In this document: piece by piece, positions 22,304 to 31,228 of the stretch
How the letters are laid out: the number at the start of each line of letters is the position of its first letter
Numbering within the stretch: the stretch's first letter is position 1
DNA from: Candidatus Omnitrophota bacterium
Lineage (GTDB): Bacteria; Omnitrophota; Gorgyraeia; Gygaellales; JAMWDD01
Length of the DNA stretch: 37,904 nucleotides
Direction of reading: 5' to 3'
Assembly: GCA_028717645.1 (NCBI GenBank)
Contig: JAQUNK010000012.1
Span: 1 to 37,904 of the forward strand
The notes under the pieces: generated by a model
The model's database searches: none
The model's input: only the letters and a program-made list of their open reading frames with translations
Told to the model about the DNA's origin: nothing
Made by a program: the position numbers and the translations under genes

Positions 22304-23946
22304 AAACAAAACTTATTTTTTTCACCGCTATTTTTTTCTCGTTGCTTAGTTTAGCCTTCGCCCAGGAGGCGAATAAGCCGATAGAATTTGTTTTAGATGC
22401 CGCTAGTTCTGTCCAAAACCTACCCGGAAATTTTTTCCTCGGCGTTAATTTAAACGCCAACGTTGCGGTCCTGGAAAAATTCGAAAAAGATATTGGTTTG
22501 CGTGGTACCTACCGCCTAAAATGGGATTTCTGGCAGATCGGCGAAGAAAAAGATAAGGATAAGCAGGCCAAGCTCATTGAAAATTACAGCGCGTTGATCA
22601 AGAAAATCTCCGACGCCAAAGGCACGGTGATCGTATCTTTGATCAATACCCCTCCCGGCATGGGCAGGGCGCTGGATAAGCGTAGCGCGCCTGAAGACGT
22701 GGCCAAATGGAAAGACCTGGTCAAAGAGACCATAAAAATATTAAGTTGCGAGAAAAAATATAATGTCTGGTACGAGGTCTGGGATGATCCGACCAGCGAA
22801 GAGGCTTTTTTGGGCACGGAGAAAGATTATTTTGCGCTTTATAAGGCTACGGCCCGCACGGTGGCGGAGTTGGAAAAACGATACAATATCCATATCCCTT
22901 TGGGCGGCCCGGCGGTAGGCATGTGGTACGATAATTTTGGGGGCAATAGCGCCCTTACTCCGGAGCGGAGCCTGATCTACGACCTGATGCGTTTCTGTTC
23001 GCAAAATAACCTTCCCCTGGATTTTATCAGTTGGCACGCCTTTTCTACCCAGGCGCGCGCAGAGACGCAGGTCATCGCCTATAACCGCAACATCGCCCAG
23101 CTTATCCGAGACTGGATGAGCTATTTTGGCCTTAAGGATACCGCGCTGGTGATTGATGAGTGGAACTGGGGCCTGGACAATACGAAGCTTTTGGATGCGC
23201 GCAGTAATTATGCTTATTACACTGCCAGTTTTGTTCCGGCGCGCCTTAAAAACGTACAGGTCGCGGGCATTGACCGTTCGGTATTTTATAGTTTAGCCGA
23301 TTCTTATGATGAGAAGGGAAATCTGCTGGAAAATTTCGGCCTGACTTACGGCGTAAGGCATAAGCCCAAAGAAGAGGTTTCAGCCAAGGCGGCATACCAG
23401 GTTTTTCGTTATCTGACACTTTTAGGAGAGAGCTGGTATCCGGGTTTCGGTTCTTCCAGTGCCTTTGTCGACGGGTTGGCTACGAAAAAGGGCAATGACC
23501 TGATTTTGTTGTTCTGGCATTATATCGACCCGTATTTGGTCAGGAATTGGATAGAGAACGCCGCTCCGACATTCAGTGAAAAAGAACAGGGACTCTTGCT
23601 TGAAATTATCCGGACGAACCGCGTAAAAGACATCCTCAATAAGAACAGCAACCTTCCGGAACTAAGCGAAAGCGATAAGTTAAAGCAGTTCTTCGGTGGC
23701 CTGACGAATATGTATTATGAAGCTAAAGAATCCGGCCTCAAAGACAGCACTATCTCTGTAAAAATAAAAAACATAAAAGGAAGATTCAAATACACCAGGT
23801 ATGTGCTTGATGAAACCAGCGTGCGCAGCCAGGAACTCATACCAGCGCTGGAAACAAGGAAAGTTGTGATCAACGAATTCACGGATAAGATCACCTTAAA
23901 GCCTTATTCCGTGGTTGCTGTGGTGTTACATAAATTATCGGATTAA
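22300..23946 (+). CDS. Exported GH39-like glycoside hydrolase fold protein, altered active site
   Basis: The 548-aa product has a signal peptide (MKTKLIFFTAIFFSLLSLAFA) and a TIM-barrel resembling GH39/clan A xylosidases: GTYRLKWDFW, IVSLINTPPGM, YEVWDDPTSEE, LDFISWHAFSTQ and LVIDEWNWG. The clan A acid/base is normally the Glu of a WNEP motif after strand 4; here it reads WDDP (Asp162-Asp163). The strand-7 nucleophile Glu287 (IDEWN) is kept. A beta-type C-terminal region follows. Its substrate is unknown, and it may be a weak enzyme or a sugar-binding protein. It is translationally coupled to ymdB by ATGA, an odd partnership. Confidence 0.7.
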   Translation: MKTKLIFFTAIFFSLLSLAFAQEANKPIEFVLDAASSVQNLPGNFFLGVNLNANVAVLEKFEKDIGLRGTYRLKWDFWQIGEEKDKDKQAKLIENYSALIKKISDAKGTVIVSLINTPPGMGRALDKRSAPEDVAKWKDLVKETIKILSCEKKYNVWYEVWDDPTSEEAFLGTEKDYFALYKATARTVAELEKRYNIHIPLGGPAVGMWYDNFGGNSALTPERSLIYDLMRFCSQNNLPLDFISWHAFSTQARAETQVIAYNRNIAQLIRDWMSYFGLKDTALVIDEWNWGLDNTKLLDARSNYAYYTASFVPARLKNVQVAGIDRSVFYSLADSYDEKGNLLENFGLTYGVRHKPKEEVSAKAAYQVFRYLTLLGESWYPGFGSSSAFVDGLATKKGNDLILLFWHYIDPYLVRNWIENAAPTFSEKEQGLLLEIIRTNRVKDILNKNSNLPELSESDKLKQFFGGLTNMYYEAKESGLKDSTISVKIKNIKGRFKYTRYVLDETSVRSQELIPALETRKVVINEFTDKITLKPYSVVAVVLHKLSD

Positions 23947-23979
23947 GATTTAAAGAACGGAACTTCAAGGAGGTCAGCT

Positions 23980-24345
23980 ATGTGGGAAGGTTTGAATCGC
24001 CGCCGGTTCCCCAGGGCGAATTACCGCTGCAAGATCGTCGTAGTGAGAAAAAGGCACATGGATAAATTTAATACCCACACCGAGAATATCGGCCTGGGCG
24101 GAGTTTGTGTGGTCCTGGACAAGGAACTGGATAAATTCAGCGAGGCAGAATTAAAGATCTATTTTGAAGACGGCCAGCCGGCCCTGGAGTGCCTGGGAAG
24201 GGTAGTCTGGGTAGTAAAGAGAGAATCCCTTGACCCCACAAAACCCGTTGAGTTCGATACCGGCCTAGAATTCGTTTCTCTTAAAGACAGCGATAAACTG
24301 CGCATTGAGAGGATAGTCCAGCAATGCCTGAGCAAAGAACAATAG
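23980..24345 (+). CDS. PilZ domain protein (c-di-GMP receptor)
   Basis: A single PilZ domain of 121 aa. The c-di-GMP-binding arginines are in RRRFPRANYRC near the N-terminus, and the second motif reads TENIGLGGVCVVL, with Gly in place of the usual Ser of (D/N)xSxxG. The late part TGLEFVSLKDSDKLRIERIV is typical. AAGGAGG precedes ATG 23980. Its end overlaps xseA by 22 bases. The c-di-GMP source could be the GGDEF protein at 34.5-35.4 kb. Confidence 0.88.
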   Translation: MWEGLNRRRFPRANYRCKIVVVRKRHMDKFNTHTENIGLGGVCVVLDKELDKFSEAELKIYFEDGQPALECLGRVVWVVKRESLDPTKPVEFDTGLEFVSLKDSDKLRIERIVQQCLSKEQ

Positions 24346-25643
24346 ATCCGAAAGCTACGCATATTTATACGGTCAGCGAGCTGAGTAAGGACATCAAGCT
24401 GATCTTAGAAAACACTTTCCCCGAGGTCTGGGTAGAGGGTGAGATCTCTAATTTCAGCGCGCCGCCGTCGGGCCACCTTTATTTTACACTAAAGGATGAA
24501 GCAAGCGTCCTTTCCGCGGCAATGTTCAGCCGCGCGGCCAAAGACCTTAAATTTAAAATTGAAGACGGGCTCAAAGCGGTCTGCTTCGGAAAGGTCAGCG
24601 CCTACGGAGCGCGCGGCCAATACCAGATCATCGTCGAGAAGATCGAACCCAAGGGCGTGGGCGGGTTGCAATTGGCCCTGGAGCAGCTGAAAAAAAAGTT
24701 AGAAAAAGAAGGCCTGTTCTCCTCTGAACACAAGCGCCCCATACCGTACCTGCCTTCTAAAATAGGCGTGGTTACTTCTCTGGCCGGCGCAGCGATAAGA
24801 GATATTTTAAAAGTCCTGGACCGCAGGTTTTCCGATACGCAGTTGATCATCAGCCCCGCCCAGGTGCAGGGAGAGACGGCGAAAAATGAGATCGCACAGG
24901 CGATCTTGGACCTGAACCGCCTGAATGAAAACCTGGCAAGCACAGAGCGTATCGAGGTAATGATCGTCGGCCGCGGCGGCGGCAGTATGGAAGACCTCTG
25001 GGCATTCAACGAAGAAATCGTGGCCCGGGCGATCTATAATTCTAAAATTCCGGTGATCTCCGCAGTGGGCCATGAAAGGGACTGGACCATCGCAGACTTA
25101 GTTGCGGATGTGCGCGCCCCGACCCCTTCGGTGGCCGCAGAACTGGTCATGCCCAAGAAAGAGGAATTAAGAGATAAGGTCAATACCCTTGCGCAGGGAT
25201 TGGACAGCTCTTTTATGGTTTTGGCCGCGGACCTGAAAGACACTATCGATGAACTCTTGCATCGGCTCAGGCTGGGTATAGGCCACGCCTTAGAATTAAA
25301 TTCCGGCCGGCTTAGCGGGGTAGTGAAGAAATTAGGTATTTTAAATCCCGTATTGATCGTCCAGCAGCACCAATTGAAAATCAAAGACCTTTTTCGGCAG
25401 GCCAATGTGCGTATCGAGCATTTTTTAAAACTCAAAGAGGCGGGTTTCCGGACCACGGTCGAAAAACTTTCTTCCTTAAGCCCCTTGAACATCCTGGGCC
25501 GTGGTTACAGCATCACTTTTAAAATGCCGGAACTTAGCGTGGTCAAGGATATAAGATCCGTGAAAGCGGGAGATAAGATCAAAACCCGGTTGGGAAAAGG
25601 AGAGGTATTGAGCAAGATAGAGGAGATCATAACCCATGGCTGA
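24324..25643 (+). CDS. xseA: Exodeoxyribonuclease VII large subunit
   Basis: Nuclease subunit for single-stranded DNA, 439 aa. An OB-fold (YTVSELSKDIKLILENTFPEVW, GEISNFSAPPSGHLYFTLKD) precedes the catalytic domain with IGVVTSLAGAAIRDILKVL, GRGGGSMEDLWAFNEE, and SAVGHERDWTIADLVADVRA with PTPSVAAE. A coiled coil and a conserved end (SPLNILGRGYSIT) follow. ATG 24324 lies inside the PilZ gene. It overlaps xseB by 8 bases. Confidence 0.96.
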   Translation: MPEQRTIDPKATHIYTVSELSKDIKLILENTFPEVWVEGEISNFSAPPSGHLYFTLKDEASVLSAAMFSRAAKDLKFKIEDGLKAVCFGKVSAYGARGQYQIIVEKIEPKGVGGLQLALEQLKKKLEKEGLFSSEHKRPIPYLPSKIGVVTSLAGAAIRDILKVLDRRFSDTQLIISPAQVQGETAKNEIAQAILDLNRLNENLASTERIEVMIVGRGGGSMEDLWAFNEEIVARAIYNSKIPVISAVGHERDWTIADLVADVRAPTPSVAAELVMPKKEELRDKVNTLAQGLDSSFMVLAADLKDTIDELLHRLRLGIGHALELNSGRLSGVVKKLGILNPVLIVQQHQLKIKDLFRQANVRIEHFLKLKEAGFRTTVEKLSSLSPLNILGRGYSITFKMPELSVVKDIRSVKAGDKIKTRLGKGEVLSKIEEIITHG

Positions 25644-25869
25644 GATGAAATTCGAAGAGGCGTTAAAAAAATTGGAAAAGATCGTCGAGGACTTAGAAGG
25701 CGGAGACTTATCTTTGGATGAGGCGCTAAAGAAATATCAGGAAGGCATCGAACTTTCGCGTGTTTGTTCATCGCGCCTGGAAAATGCCAAAAAGAAAATC
25801 GACGTGCTGGCGAAGAATAAAAAAGGCGAATACGAATTAAAACCCCTGGACGAGGCAGAAGACAAATAA
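25636..25869 (+). CDS. xseB: Exodeoxyribonuclease VII small subunit
   Basis: Partner of XseA, 77 aa, a helical hairpin. The family signature is FEEALKKLEKIVEDLEGG, DLSLDEALKKYQEGIEL and ENAKKKIDVL. It overlaps xseA by 8 bases and touches dxs without a gap; xseA-xseB-dxs is a common order. Confidence 0.94.
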   Translation: MAEMKFEEALKKLEKIVEDLEGGDLSLDEALKKYQEGIELSRVCSSRLENAKKKIDVLAKNKKGEYELKPLDEAEDK

Positions 25870-27744
25870 ATGCTTTTAGATACGATAAATTCACCGCGTG
25901 ACCTGAAACAACTGGTTCCCGAACAGCTGCCCCAGTTAGCCGCAGAGGTCCGCGCGCGTATTATCGATGTGGTTTCTAAAACCGGCGGCCACCTGGCCTC
26001 GAGCCTCGGAGCGGTAGAGCTGACCATTGCCCTGCATTACTGCTTGGATACGCCGCAGGATAAGATCATCTGGGATGTCGGCCACCAGGCCTATGCCCAT
26101 AAGATCCTAACCGGGAGAAATAAACAATTCGATAAATTAAGGCAGGCAGACGGCATAAATGCTTTTTGCTCTAAGGACGAATCAGAGCACGACGTCTTTA
26201 CCACCGGGCACAGTTCTTCCAGCGTTTCCCTGGCCCTGGGCCTGGTCGCCGGCCAAAAAATCAATCCTTCAGAACATCCATTTAAAGTGGTCGCAGTGGT
26301 CGGAGACGGATCATTGAGCGGCGGACTTTGTTTCGAAGGCCTGAATAACGCTGGCCACCTCGGCGAAGATATCACCATTATTTTGAATACCAATGAATTG
26401 AGCATCTCGCCCAATGCCGGCGCCATCAGCACGTACTTGAATAAGCTGATCTCTTTACCTATCTATAACCGGTTCCGTTCATCCCTGGAAAATTTTATGA
26501 AAAACCGCGTTCCCAAGGGTTCGCGTATCCTGGGCCTGGTAAATAAATTTGAAGAAGGGCTCAAGGGTTTGTTCATCCCGGGGATGTTGTTCGAAGAATT
26601 GGGTTTTCGTTATTTTGGGCCCTTCGCCGGGCACAATTTTGAAGTATTGGTCCCTTCTTTTAAGAATATCTTGAGCCTTAAGGGCCCGAAGATCATTCAC
26701 GTGGTCACCCAAAAAGGCAAGGGCTATTTACCGGCGGAAAAAGATCCGGTGAAATTCCACAGTACGCAGGCCTTTGAGCTATTGACCGGCGAGCCAAAAA
26801 TAAAACAGGCCGGGCCCAGTTATACCAGCGTGTTCAGTAATAAGTTGATCGGGCTGGCTGAGGCGGACCCCAAGATCGTGGCTATCACCGCGGCCATGCC
26901 GGAAGGGACGGGCTTACATAAATTCCACGAACGTTTTCCGAAAAGATTTTTTGATGTGGGCATAGCTGAAGCGCACGCGGTTTGTTTTGCCGCCGGCCTG
27001 GCCAAGTCCGGCCTAAAGCCGGTAGTCGCGGTATATTCCACATTTTTACAACGGGCGTACGATCAGATCATCGAAGAAGTGGCCTTGCAGGATCTACCGG
27101 TAGTATTCATCTTAGACCGCGCAGGCGTGGTGAGCGCCGACGGCCCGACGCACCAGGGCATTTTTGACCTGGCCTATTTAAGGACCGTACCGGACCTGGT
27201 AGTGATGGCGCCGTCTTGTGCAGAAGAATTAGAACAGATGCTGGCTTTTGCCCTGAGAGAAAATAAACCCGTAGCCATCCGTTATCCGAAAGACAAAGCA
27301 ATATTTTGCGCTAGCGCACCAGCTGAAATAAAACTGGGCCAGCCGCAGATCGTGCGCGAAGGTAAAGACGCATTGATCTTTGCCTTGGGTAGTATGCTTG
27401 TGCCTGCGCTGGGCGCAGCAGAGGCCCTCGCTTCAGAAGGCATCAATATTACCGTGGCCAACAGCCGTTTTGTAAAACCCCTGGATAAAAATTATTTTTT
27501 AAAAATTGCCGAAACAATGCCTGCAATTTTTACGATAGAAGATGGTATTAGAGATGCAGGATTCGGCAGCGCAGTAGAAGAAATACTCGACCGGCCCGTA
27601 CAGCGCCTGGGCCTGCCGGACGCCTTTATCCCTACCGGTTCGCGCGAGGCAATTTTAGAAAAATACGCATTGGATGCTTCAGGCATATCCCGGACGATCA
27701 AAAAAGCCTTAAAAGAGAAAACCTATGCCCAAAATACATATTGA
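25870..27744 (+). CDS. dxs: 1-deoxy-D-xylulose-5-phosphate synthase
   Basis: TPP enzyme making DXP from pyruvate and glyceraldehyde 3-phosphate, first step of the MEP isoprenoid pathway. The 624 aa show GGHLASSLGAVELTIALHY, DVGHQAYAHKILTGR, the TPP motif GDGSLSGGLCFEGLNNAG to ILNTNELSISPNAGAIS, FVGIAEAH-type FDVGIAEAHAVCFAAGLA, and DRAGVVSADGPTHQG. Small departures from consensus are NTN for NDN and AEAHA for AEQHA; neither removes the key Glu. It overlaps the ferredoxin gene by 20 bases. Confidence 0.96.
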   Translation: MLLDTINSPRDLKQLVPEQLPQLAAEVRARIIDVVSKTGGHLASSLGAVELTIALHYCLDTPQDKIIWDVGHQAYAHKILTGRNKQFDKLRQADGINAFCSKDESEHDVFTTGHSSSSVSLALGLVAGQKINPSEHPFKVVAVVGDGSLSGGLCFEGLNNAGHLGEDITIILNTNELSISPNAGAISTYLNKLISLPIYNRFRSSLENFMKNRVPKGSRILGLVNKFEEGLKGLFIPGMLFEELGFRYFGPFAGHNFEVLVPSFKNILSLKGPKIIHVVTQKGKGYLPAEKDPVKFHSTQAFELLTGEPKIKQAGPSYTSVFSNKLIGLAEADPKIVAITAAMPEGTGLHKFHERFPKRFFDVGIAEAHAVCFAAGLAKSGLKPVVAVYSTFLQRAYDQIIEEVALQDLPVVFILDRAGVVSADGPTHQGIFDLAYLRTVPDLVVMAPSCAEELEQMLAFALRENKPVAIRYPKDKAIFCASAPAEIKLGQPQIVREGKDALIFALGSMLVPALGAAEALASEGINITVANSRFVKPLDKNYFLKIAETMPAIFTIEDGIRDAGFGSAVEEILDRPVQRLGLPDAFIPTGSREAILEKYALDASGISRTIKKALKEKTYAQNTY

Positions 27745-27928
27745 TAAAGATAAATGTAAAAGCTGCCAACTCTGTATTTATTTTTGCCCGAAGAAACAAC
27801 TGAAGTTAAGCGATAAGTTGAACAAAAAGGGAGTATATCCGGTGATATTTTGCCAGGGTGATGAATGCATCGGTTGCGGGTTCTGCGCAGTGATCTGCCC
27901 GGATAGCTGCATAGAGGTAGAAAAATAG
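27725..27928 (+). CDS. Ferredoxin-like delta subunit of 2-oxoacid oxidoreductase
   Basis: A 67-aa protein with two 4Fe-4S motifs, CKSCQLCIYFCP and CIGCGFCAVICP (both CxxCxxCxxxC). It matches the delta subunit (VorD/KorD type) of ketoacid:ferredoxin oxidoreductases and shuttles electrons from the TPP subunit. It overlaps dxs by 20 bases and its TAG stop abuts the next ATG, so it belongs with the two following subunits. Confidence 0.92.
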   Translation: MPKIHIDKDKCKSCQLCIYFCPKKQLKLSDKLNKKGVYPVIFCQGDECIGCGFCAVICPDSCIEVEK

Positions 27929-28987
27929 ATGGCGAAAAAAATATTGATCACTGGCAATGAGGCGGTTGTCGAGGGCGCACTGGCTGCGGGCTGCAAATTT
28001 TACGCCGGATATCCGATCACCCCGCAGAATGAGCTCATTGCTTATATGGCGCAAAAATTACCCGAGTCAGGCGGAGTTTTTCTGCAGGCAGAATCAGAAC
28101 TTTCCGCAATAAACATGGTTTTTGGCGCCTCAGCCACGGGCTTTCGGGCGATGACCTCTTCTTCCAGCCCCGGGATCAGCTTGAAGCAGGAAGGGATCTC
28201 TTATATCGCCGGAGCGGAACTGCCGGCGGTGATCGTGAACATGATGCGCGGCGGCCCCGGCCTGGGGAACATTTCTCCCTCACAGGCGGATTATTTTCAG
28301 GCGACCAAAGGCGGCGGCCACGGCGACTATCATTCTATTGTCTTGGCTCCCGGTTCGATACAAGAGTGCTATGACCTGATGCTGGTTGCTTTTGACCTGG
28401 CGGATAAATACCGCACGCCGGTGATCATTTTAGGCGACGGGCTCATCGGCCAGATGATGGAGCCTTTGGTCAGGCAAGGCGCAGAACACAAGGTGAAAGA
28501 TTACGCGAAGCCCTGGGCGCTTACCGGTTGTAAGGGGAGAAAACAGAATATCGTCCGCTCGCTTTATCTGGGCCAGGGCGCGCTAGAAAAAGTAAATTTA
28601 AGATTACAGGAAAGATACCAGAAGATCATCCAGGAAGAGCAGCGTTCACAAAGTTTCCAGATAGAAGATTGTGATTTTGTTCTGGTGGCCTATGGCACGA
28701 TGAGCCGTATTGCCAAGGGCGCTGTATTGGCCCTGCGTAAAAAAGGGATAAAAGCGGGCCTCATCCGGCCGGTCAGCTTATGGCCTTTCCCGGAAAAAAT
28801 AATTGCTGAGGCGGCCAAAAAAGTAAAGGCATTTTTGGTCATAGAAATGTCCTATGGCCAGATGTTAGAAGATGTCCGGCTTTCAGTTGCCGGAAAAGCG
28901 CCGGTGCATTTCCTGGGCCGCGGCGGAGGAGAAATCCCGTCGGAAGAAGAGATCGTCAAGAAGATAGAGGGAGTCAATAAAAAATAA
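27929..28987 (+). CDS. 2-oxoacid:ferredoxin oxidoreductase alpha subunit (VorB/KorA type)
   Basis: Alpha subunit of a ferredoxin-dependent 2-oxoacid oxidoreductase, oxidising a 2-oxoacid to acyl-CoA, CO2 and reduced ferredoxin. The 352 aa include GNEAVVEGALAAGCKFYAGYPITPQNE, EAESELSAINMVFGASATGFRAMTSSS-like text (QAESELSAINM, TSSSSPGISL), GPGLGNISPSQADYFQATKG and the late domain II (VAYGTMSRIAKGAV, LIRPVSLWPFP). Length and start are closest to branched-chain (Vor) subunits, but substrate cannot be fixed from sequence. It does not include the gamma domain. Confidence 0.88.
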   Translation: MAKKILITGNEAVVEGALAAGCKFYAGYPITPQNELIAYMAQKLPESGGVFLQAESELSAINMVFGASATGFRAMTSSSSPGISLKQEGISYIAGAELPAVIVNMMRGGPGLGNISPSQADYFQATKGGGHGDYHSIVLAPGSIQECYDLMLVAFDLADKYRTPVIILGDGLIGQMMEPLVRQGAEHKVKDYAKPWALTGCKGRKQNIVRSLYLGQGALEKVNLRLQERYQKIIQEEQRSQSFQIEDCDFVLVAYGTMSRIAKGAVLALRKKGIKAGLIRPVSLWPFPEKIIAEAAKKVKAFLVIEMSYGQMLEDVRLSVAGKAPVHFLGRGGGEIPSEEEIVKKIEGVNKK

Positions 28988-29716
28988 ATGCAGAAGACCT
29001 TTACGCACCCGCAATCCTTAAAAAACGTATCCACGCACTACTGCCCCGGTTGCGGGCACGGTATTGCGCATCGGCTGGTCGCTGAATTAATTGATGAGCT
29101 GGGGATCAGAGAAAAGGCCATTGCCATCTGCCCGGTAGGGTGCGCGGTGCTTGCCTATGATTATTGGGATTTTGATTGTACCGAAGCGGCGCACGGCCGC
29201 GGGTTGGCTGTCGCCACGGCGATAAAAAGATTAAGGCCGGACAACTTTGTTTTTACTTACCAGGGCGACGGAGACCTTGCGGCTATCGGGACGAACGAGA
29301 CCATTCATGCCGCCAACCGCGGGGAGAACTTAAGCGTGATCTTCATCAATAACGCGGTTTACGGGATGACCGGCGGACAGATGGCGCCGACTACGCTCCT
29401 GGGCCAGAAGACCGCAACTACGCAAAAGGGCCGCGAGGCAAAACTGCACGGCCATCCTTTAAAGATCTCCGAGATGCTGGCAATATTGCCAGCGGTAAAA
29501 TATGTGGAACGCGTGGCCCTGCATTCGCCGCAATCGGTTCTGCAGACCAAAAAGGCCATAAAGCAGGCTTTCGAGAACCAGATCAACAACGTGGGATTTT
29601 CTTTTGTCGAAGTATTATCGCCTTGCCCGACCTACTGGGGCCTGGCGCCGAAAGAGGCAATGGCCTGGATCAAGGATGTGATGATGAAAGAATTCCCCCT
29701 AGGAAAGATCAAATAA
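28988..29716 (+). CDS. 2-oxoacid:ferredoxin oxidoreductase beta subunit (TPP-binding)
   Basis: TPP-binding beta subunit, 242 aa. Cysteines for a proximal Fe-S cluster are in YCPGCGHGIAHR, CPVGC and LSPCPTYWG. The TPP motif is GDGDLAAIGTNETIHAANRG to FINNAVYGMTGGQMAPTT. The start abuts the alpha stop. No gamma subunit gene follows. The next gene, 3 bases on, is an aldehyde dehydrogenase. Confidence 0.9.
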   Translation: MQKTFTHPQSLKNVSTHYCPGCGHGIAHRLVAELIDELGIREKAIAICPVGCAVLAYDYWDFDCTEAAHGRGLAVATAIKRLRPDNFVFTYQGDGDLAAIGTNETIHAANRGENLSVIFINNAVYGMTGGQMAPTTLLGQKTATTQKGREAKLHGHPLKISEMLAILPAVKYVERVALHSPQSVLQTKKAIKQAFENQINNVGFSFVEVLSPCPTYWGLAPKEAMAWIKDVMMKEFPLGKIK

Positions 29717-29719
29717 TTT

Positions 29720-31213
29720 ATGCATATTTATCCTTTATACATTAACGGAGAATTTAAAGAGACGCAGACGTCCCAGGATGTGATAAATCCTTCCAGCGGT
29801 GAGGCCTTGGCCCAAGTGAGTGTGGCTCGGGCTAATGATATCGACCTGGCTCTTGCTTGCGCGCGGGACGCTTTTGATCACGGCGAATGGCCGAGGCTGC
29901 CGCTAGCCAAGCGTAAAGAATTTATCCTTAAGATCTCACAAGGCATTTTAGAGAATGCCGCCGAACTTTCCAGATTAGAAAGCGAGAATGCCGGTAAGCC
30001 GATCAAAGAAACCACCTTTATGGATGTTCCTTCAAGTGCTAAGAGCTTCGAGCATTTTGCGCAAAATTTAGAAAAATATTTAGCCAGCGAAAGCTTAGAA
30101 ATTTCCCAGGAAGCCTCGCAAGCCGAAGCGCACCTGGTGCGCGAGCCGCGCGGAGTGGTAGTTCTGATCGTGCCTTGGAATTATCCGCTCTTGATCGCCG
30201 CCTGGAAAATGAGCCAGGCTTTGGCCGCCGGGAACACGGTAATTCTCAAGCCTTCCAGCCTCACGCCGTTAACTGCTTTAGCATTAGCCAAGATCATCCA
30301 TAGCGCAGGTTTACCCAAGGGGGTAGTGAATATCATCAATGCCAGCGGCGATACAGTGGGTGAGGCCTTGTGTTCGGATAAACGGGCGGATATGGTTTCT
30401 TTTACCGGCTCTAACGAGGTGGGTAAAAAGATCATTCAATATTCTGCCAAAAGCGTAAAAAAATTGACTATGGAATTGGGCGGTAAATCTGCAGCCATAG
30501 TCCTGAAAGACGTAGATATAGGAACCACGGTGAATAGTTTACTTTGCGCGGTCTTTTTGAACCAGGGCCAGATGTGCACGGCTATGTCGCGGATCTTTAT
30601 CGACCAGGCTATTTATGAAAAGTTTACCAGTGAATTTATAGAAAAAGTAAAACGCATCAAATTAGGCCCGGCCCTGGATTTCGAAACTCAGATGGGGCCG
30701 CTAATCTCGGATACGCAGCGTAAAAAGGTGCTCGCTTTTGTGGAAAAGGCCAGGGCTGAAGGGGCCAAGGTGCTTTGCGGCGGCAAAATCTCCGCTGATC
30801 CAAAATTAAAATCAGGATTTTTCTTTGAGCCTACAGTGCTTACCGGAGTTTCTAAGGACGCGCAAATTTTCCAGGAAGAAGTTTTTGGGCCGGTGGTTTG
30901 CTTGGCTAAATTTTCCCATATCCAAGAGGCAATTGATCTGGCCAATGCCAGCAACTTTGGCCTGGCTGCGTCGGTCTGGTCGAGCGACGCAAAGGTTAGC
31001 CAGGAAATCGCCGCTAAAATCAACTCCGGAACCTGCTGGATCAACACCTACGGTATGTTCTACAACGAGGCTCCTTACGGCGGCTTTAAGCAAAGCGGCT
31101 TTGGCAAGGAGTTGGGTAAAGAGGGATTTTTAGAATACACGCGCCTGAAAAATATCATCCAGGATAAATCCAGCGACGCAAAACCTATCGTCAGTTATTG
31201 GTACGGATTTTAA
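29720..31213 (+). CDS. NAD(P)-dependent aldehyde dehydrogenase
   Basis: ALDH superfamily enzyme oxidising an aldehyde to the acid, 497 aa. Visible features are VLIVPWNYPLLIAAWKMSQAL, KPSSLTPLTAL, the cofactor motif SFTGSNEVGKKI, general base Glu252 (MELGGKS) and catalytic Cys286 (NQGQMCTAMSR), then EEVFGPVV and PYGGFKQSGFGKE. It is closest in style to betaine/succinate-semialdehyde-type enzymes, but the substrate is not predictable. The position between an oxoacid oxidoreductase and an acyl-CoA ligase suggests acid, aldehyde and CoA-ester interconversion. Confidence 0.9.
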   Translation: MHIYPLYINGEFKETQTSQDVINPSSGEALAQVSVARANDIDLALACARDAFDHGEWPRLPLAKRKEFILKISQGILENAAELSRLESENAGKPIKETTFMDVPSSAKSFEHFAQNLEKYLASESLEISQEASQAEAHLVREPRGVVVLIVPWNYPLLIAAWKMSQALAAGNTVILKPSSLTPLTALALAKIIHSAGLPKGVVNIINASGDTVGEALCSDKRADMVSFTGSNEVGKKIIQYSAKSVKKLTMELGGKSAAIVLKDVDIGTTVNSLLCAVFLNQGQMCTAMSRIFIDQAIYEKFTSEFIEKVKRIKLGPALDFETQMGPLISDTQRKKVLAFVEKARAEGAKVLCGGKISADPKLKSGFFFEPTVLTGVSKDAQIFQEEVFGPVVCLAKFSHIQEAIDLANASNFGLAASVWSSDAKVSQEIAAKINSGTCWINTYGMFYNEAPYGGFKQSGFGKELGKEGFLEYTRLKNIIQDKSSDAKPIVSYWYGF

Positions 31214-31228
31214 GTAAACGAGGAAACA

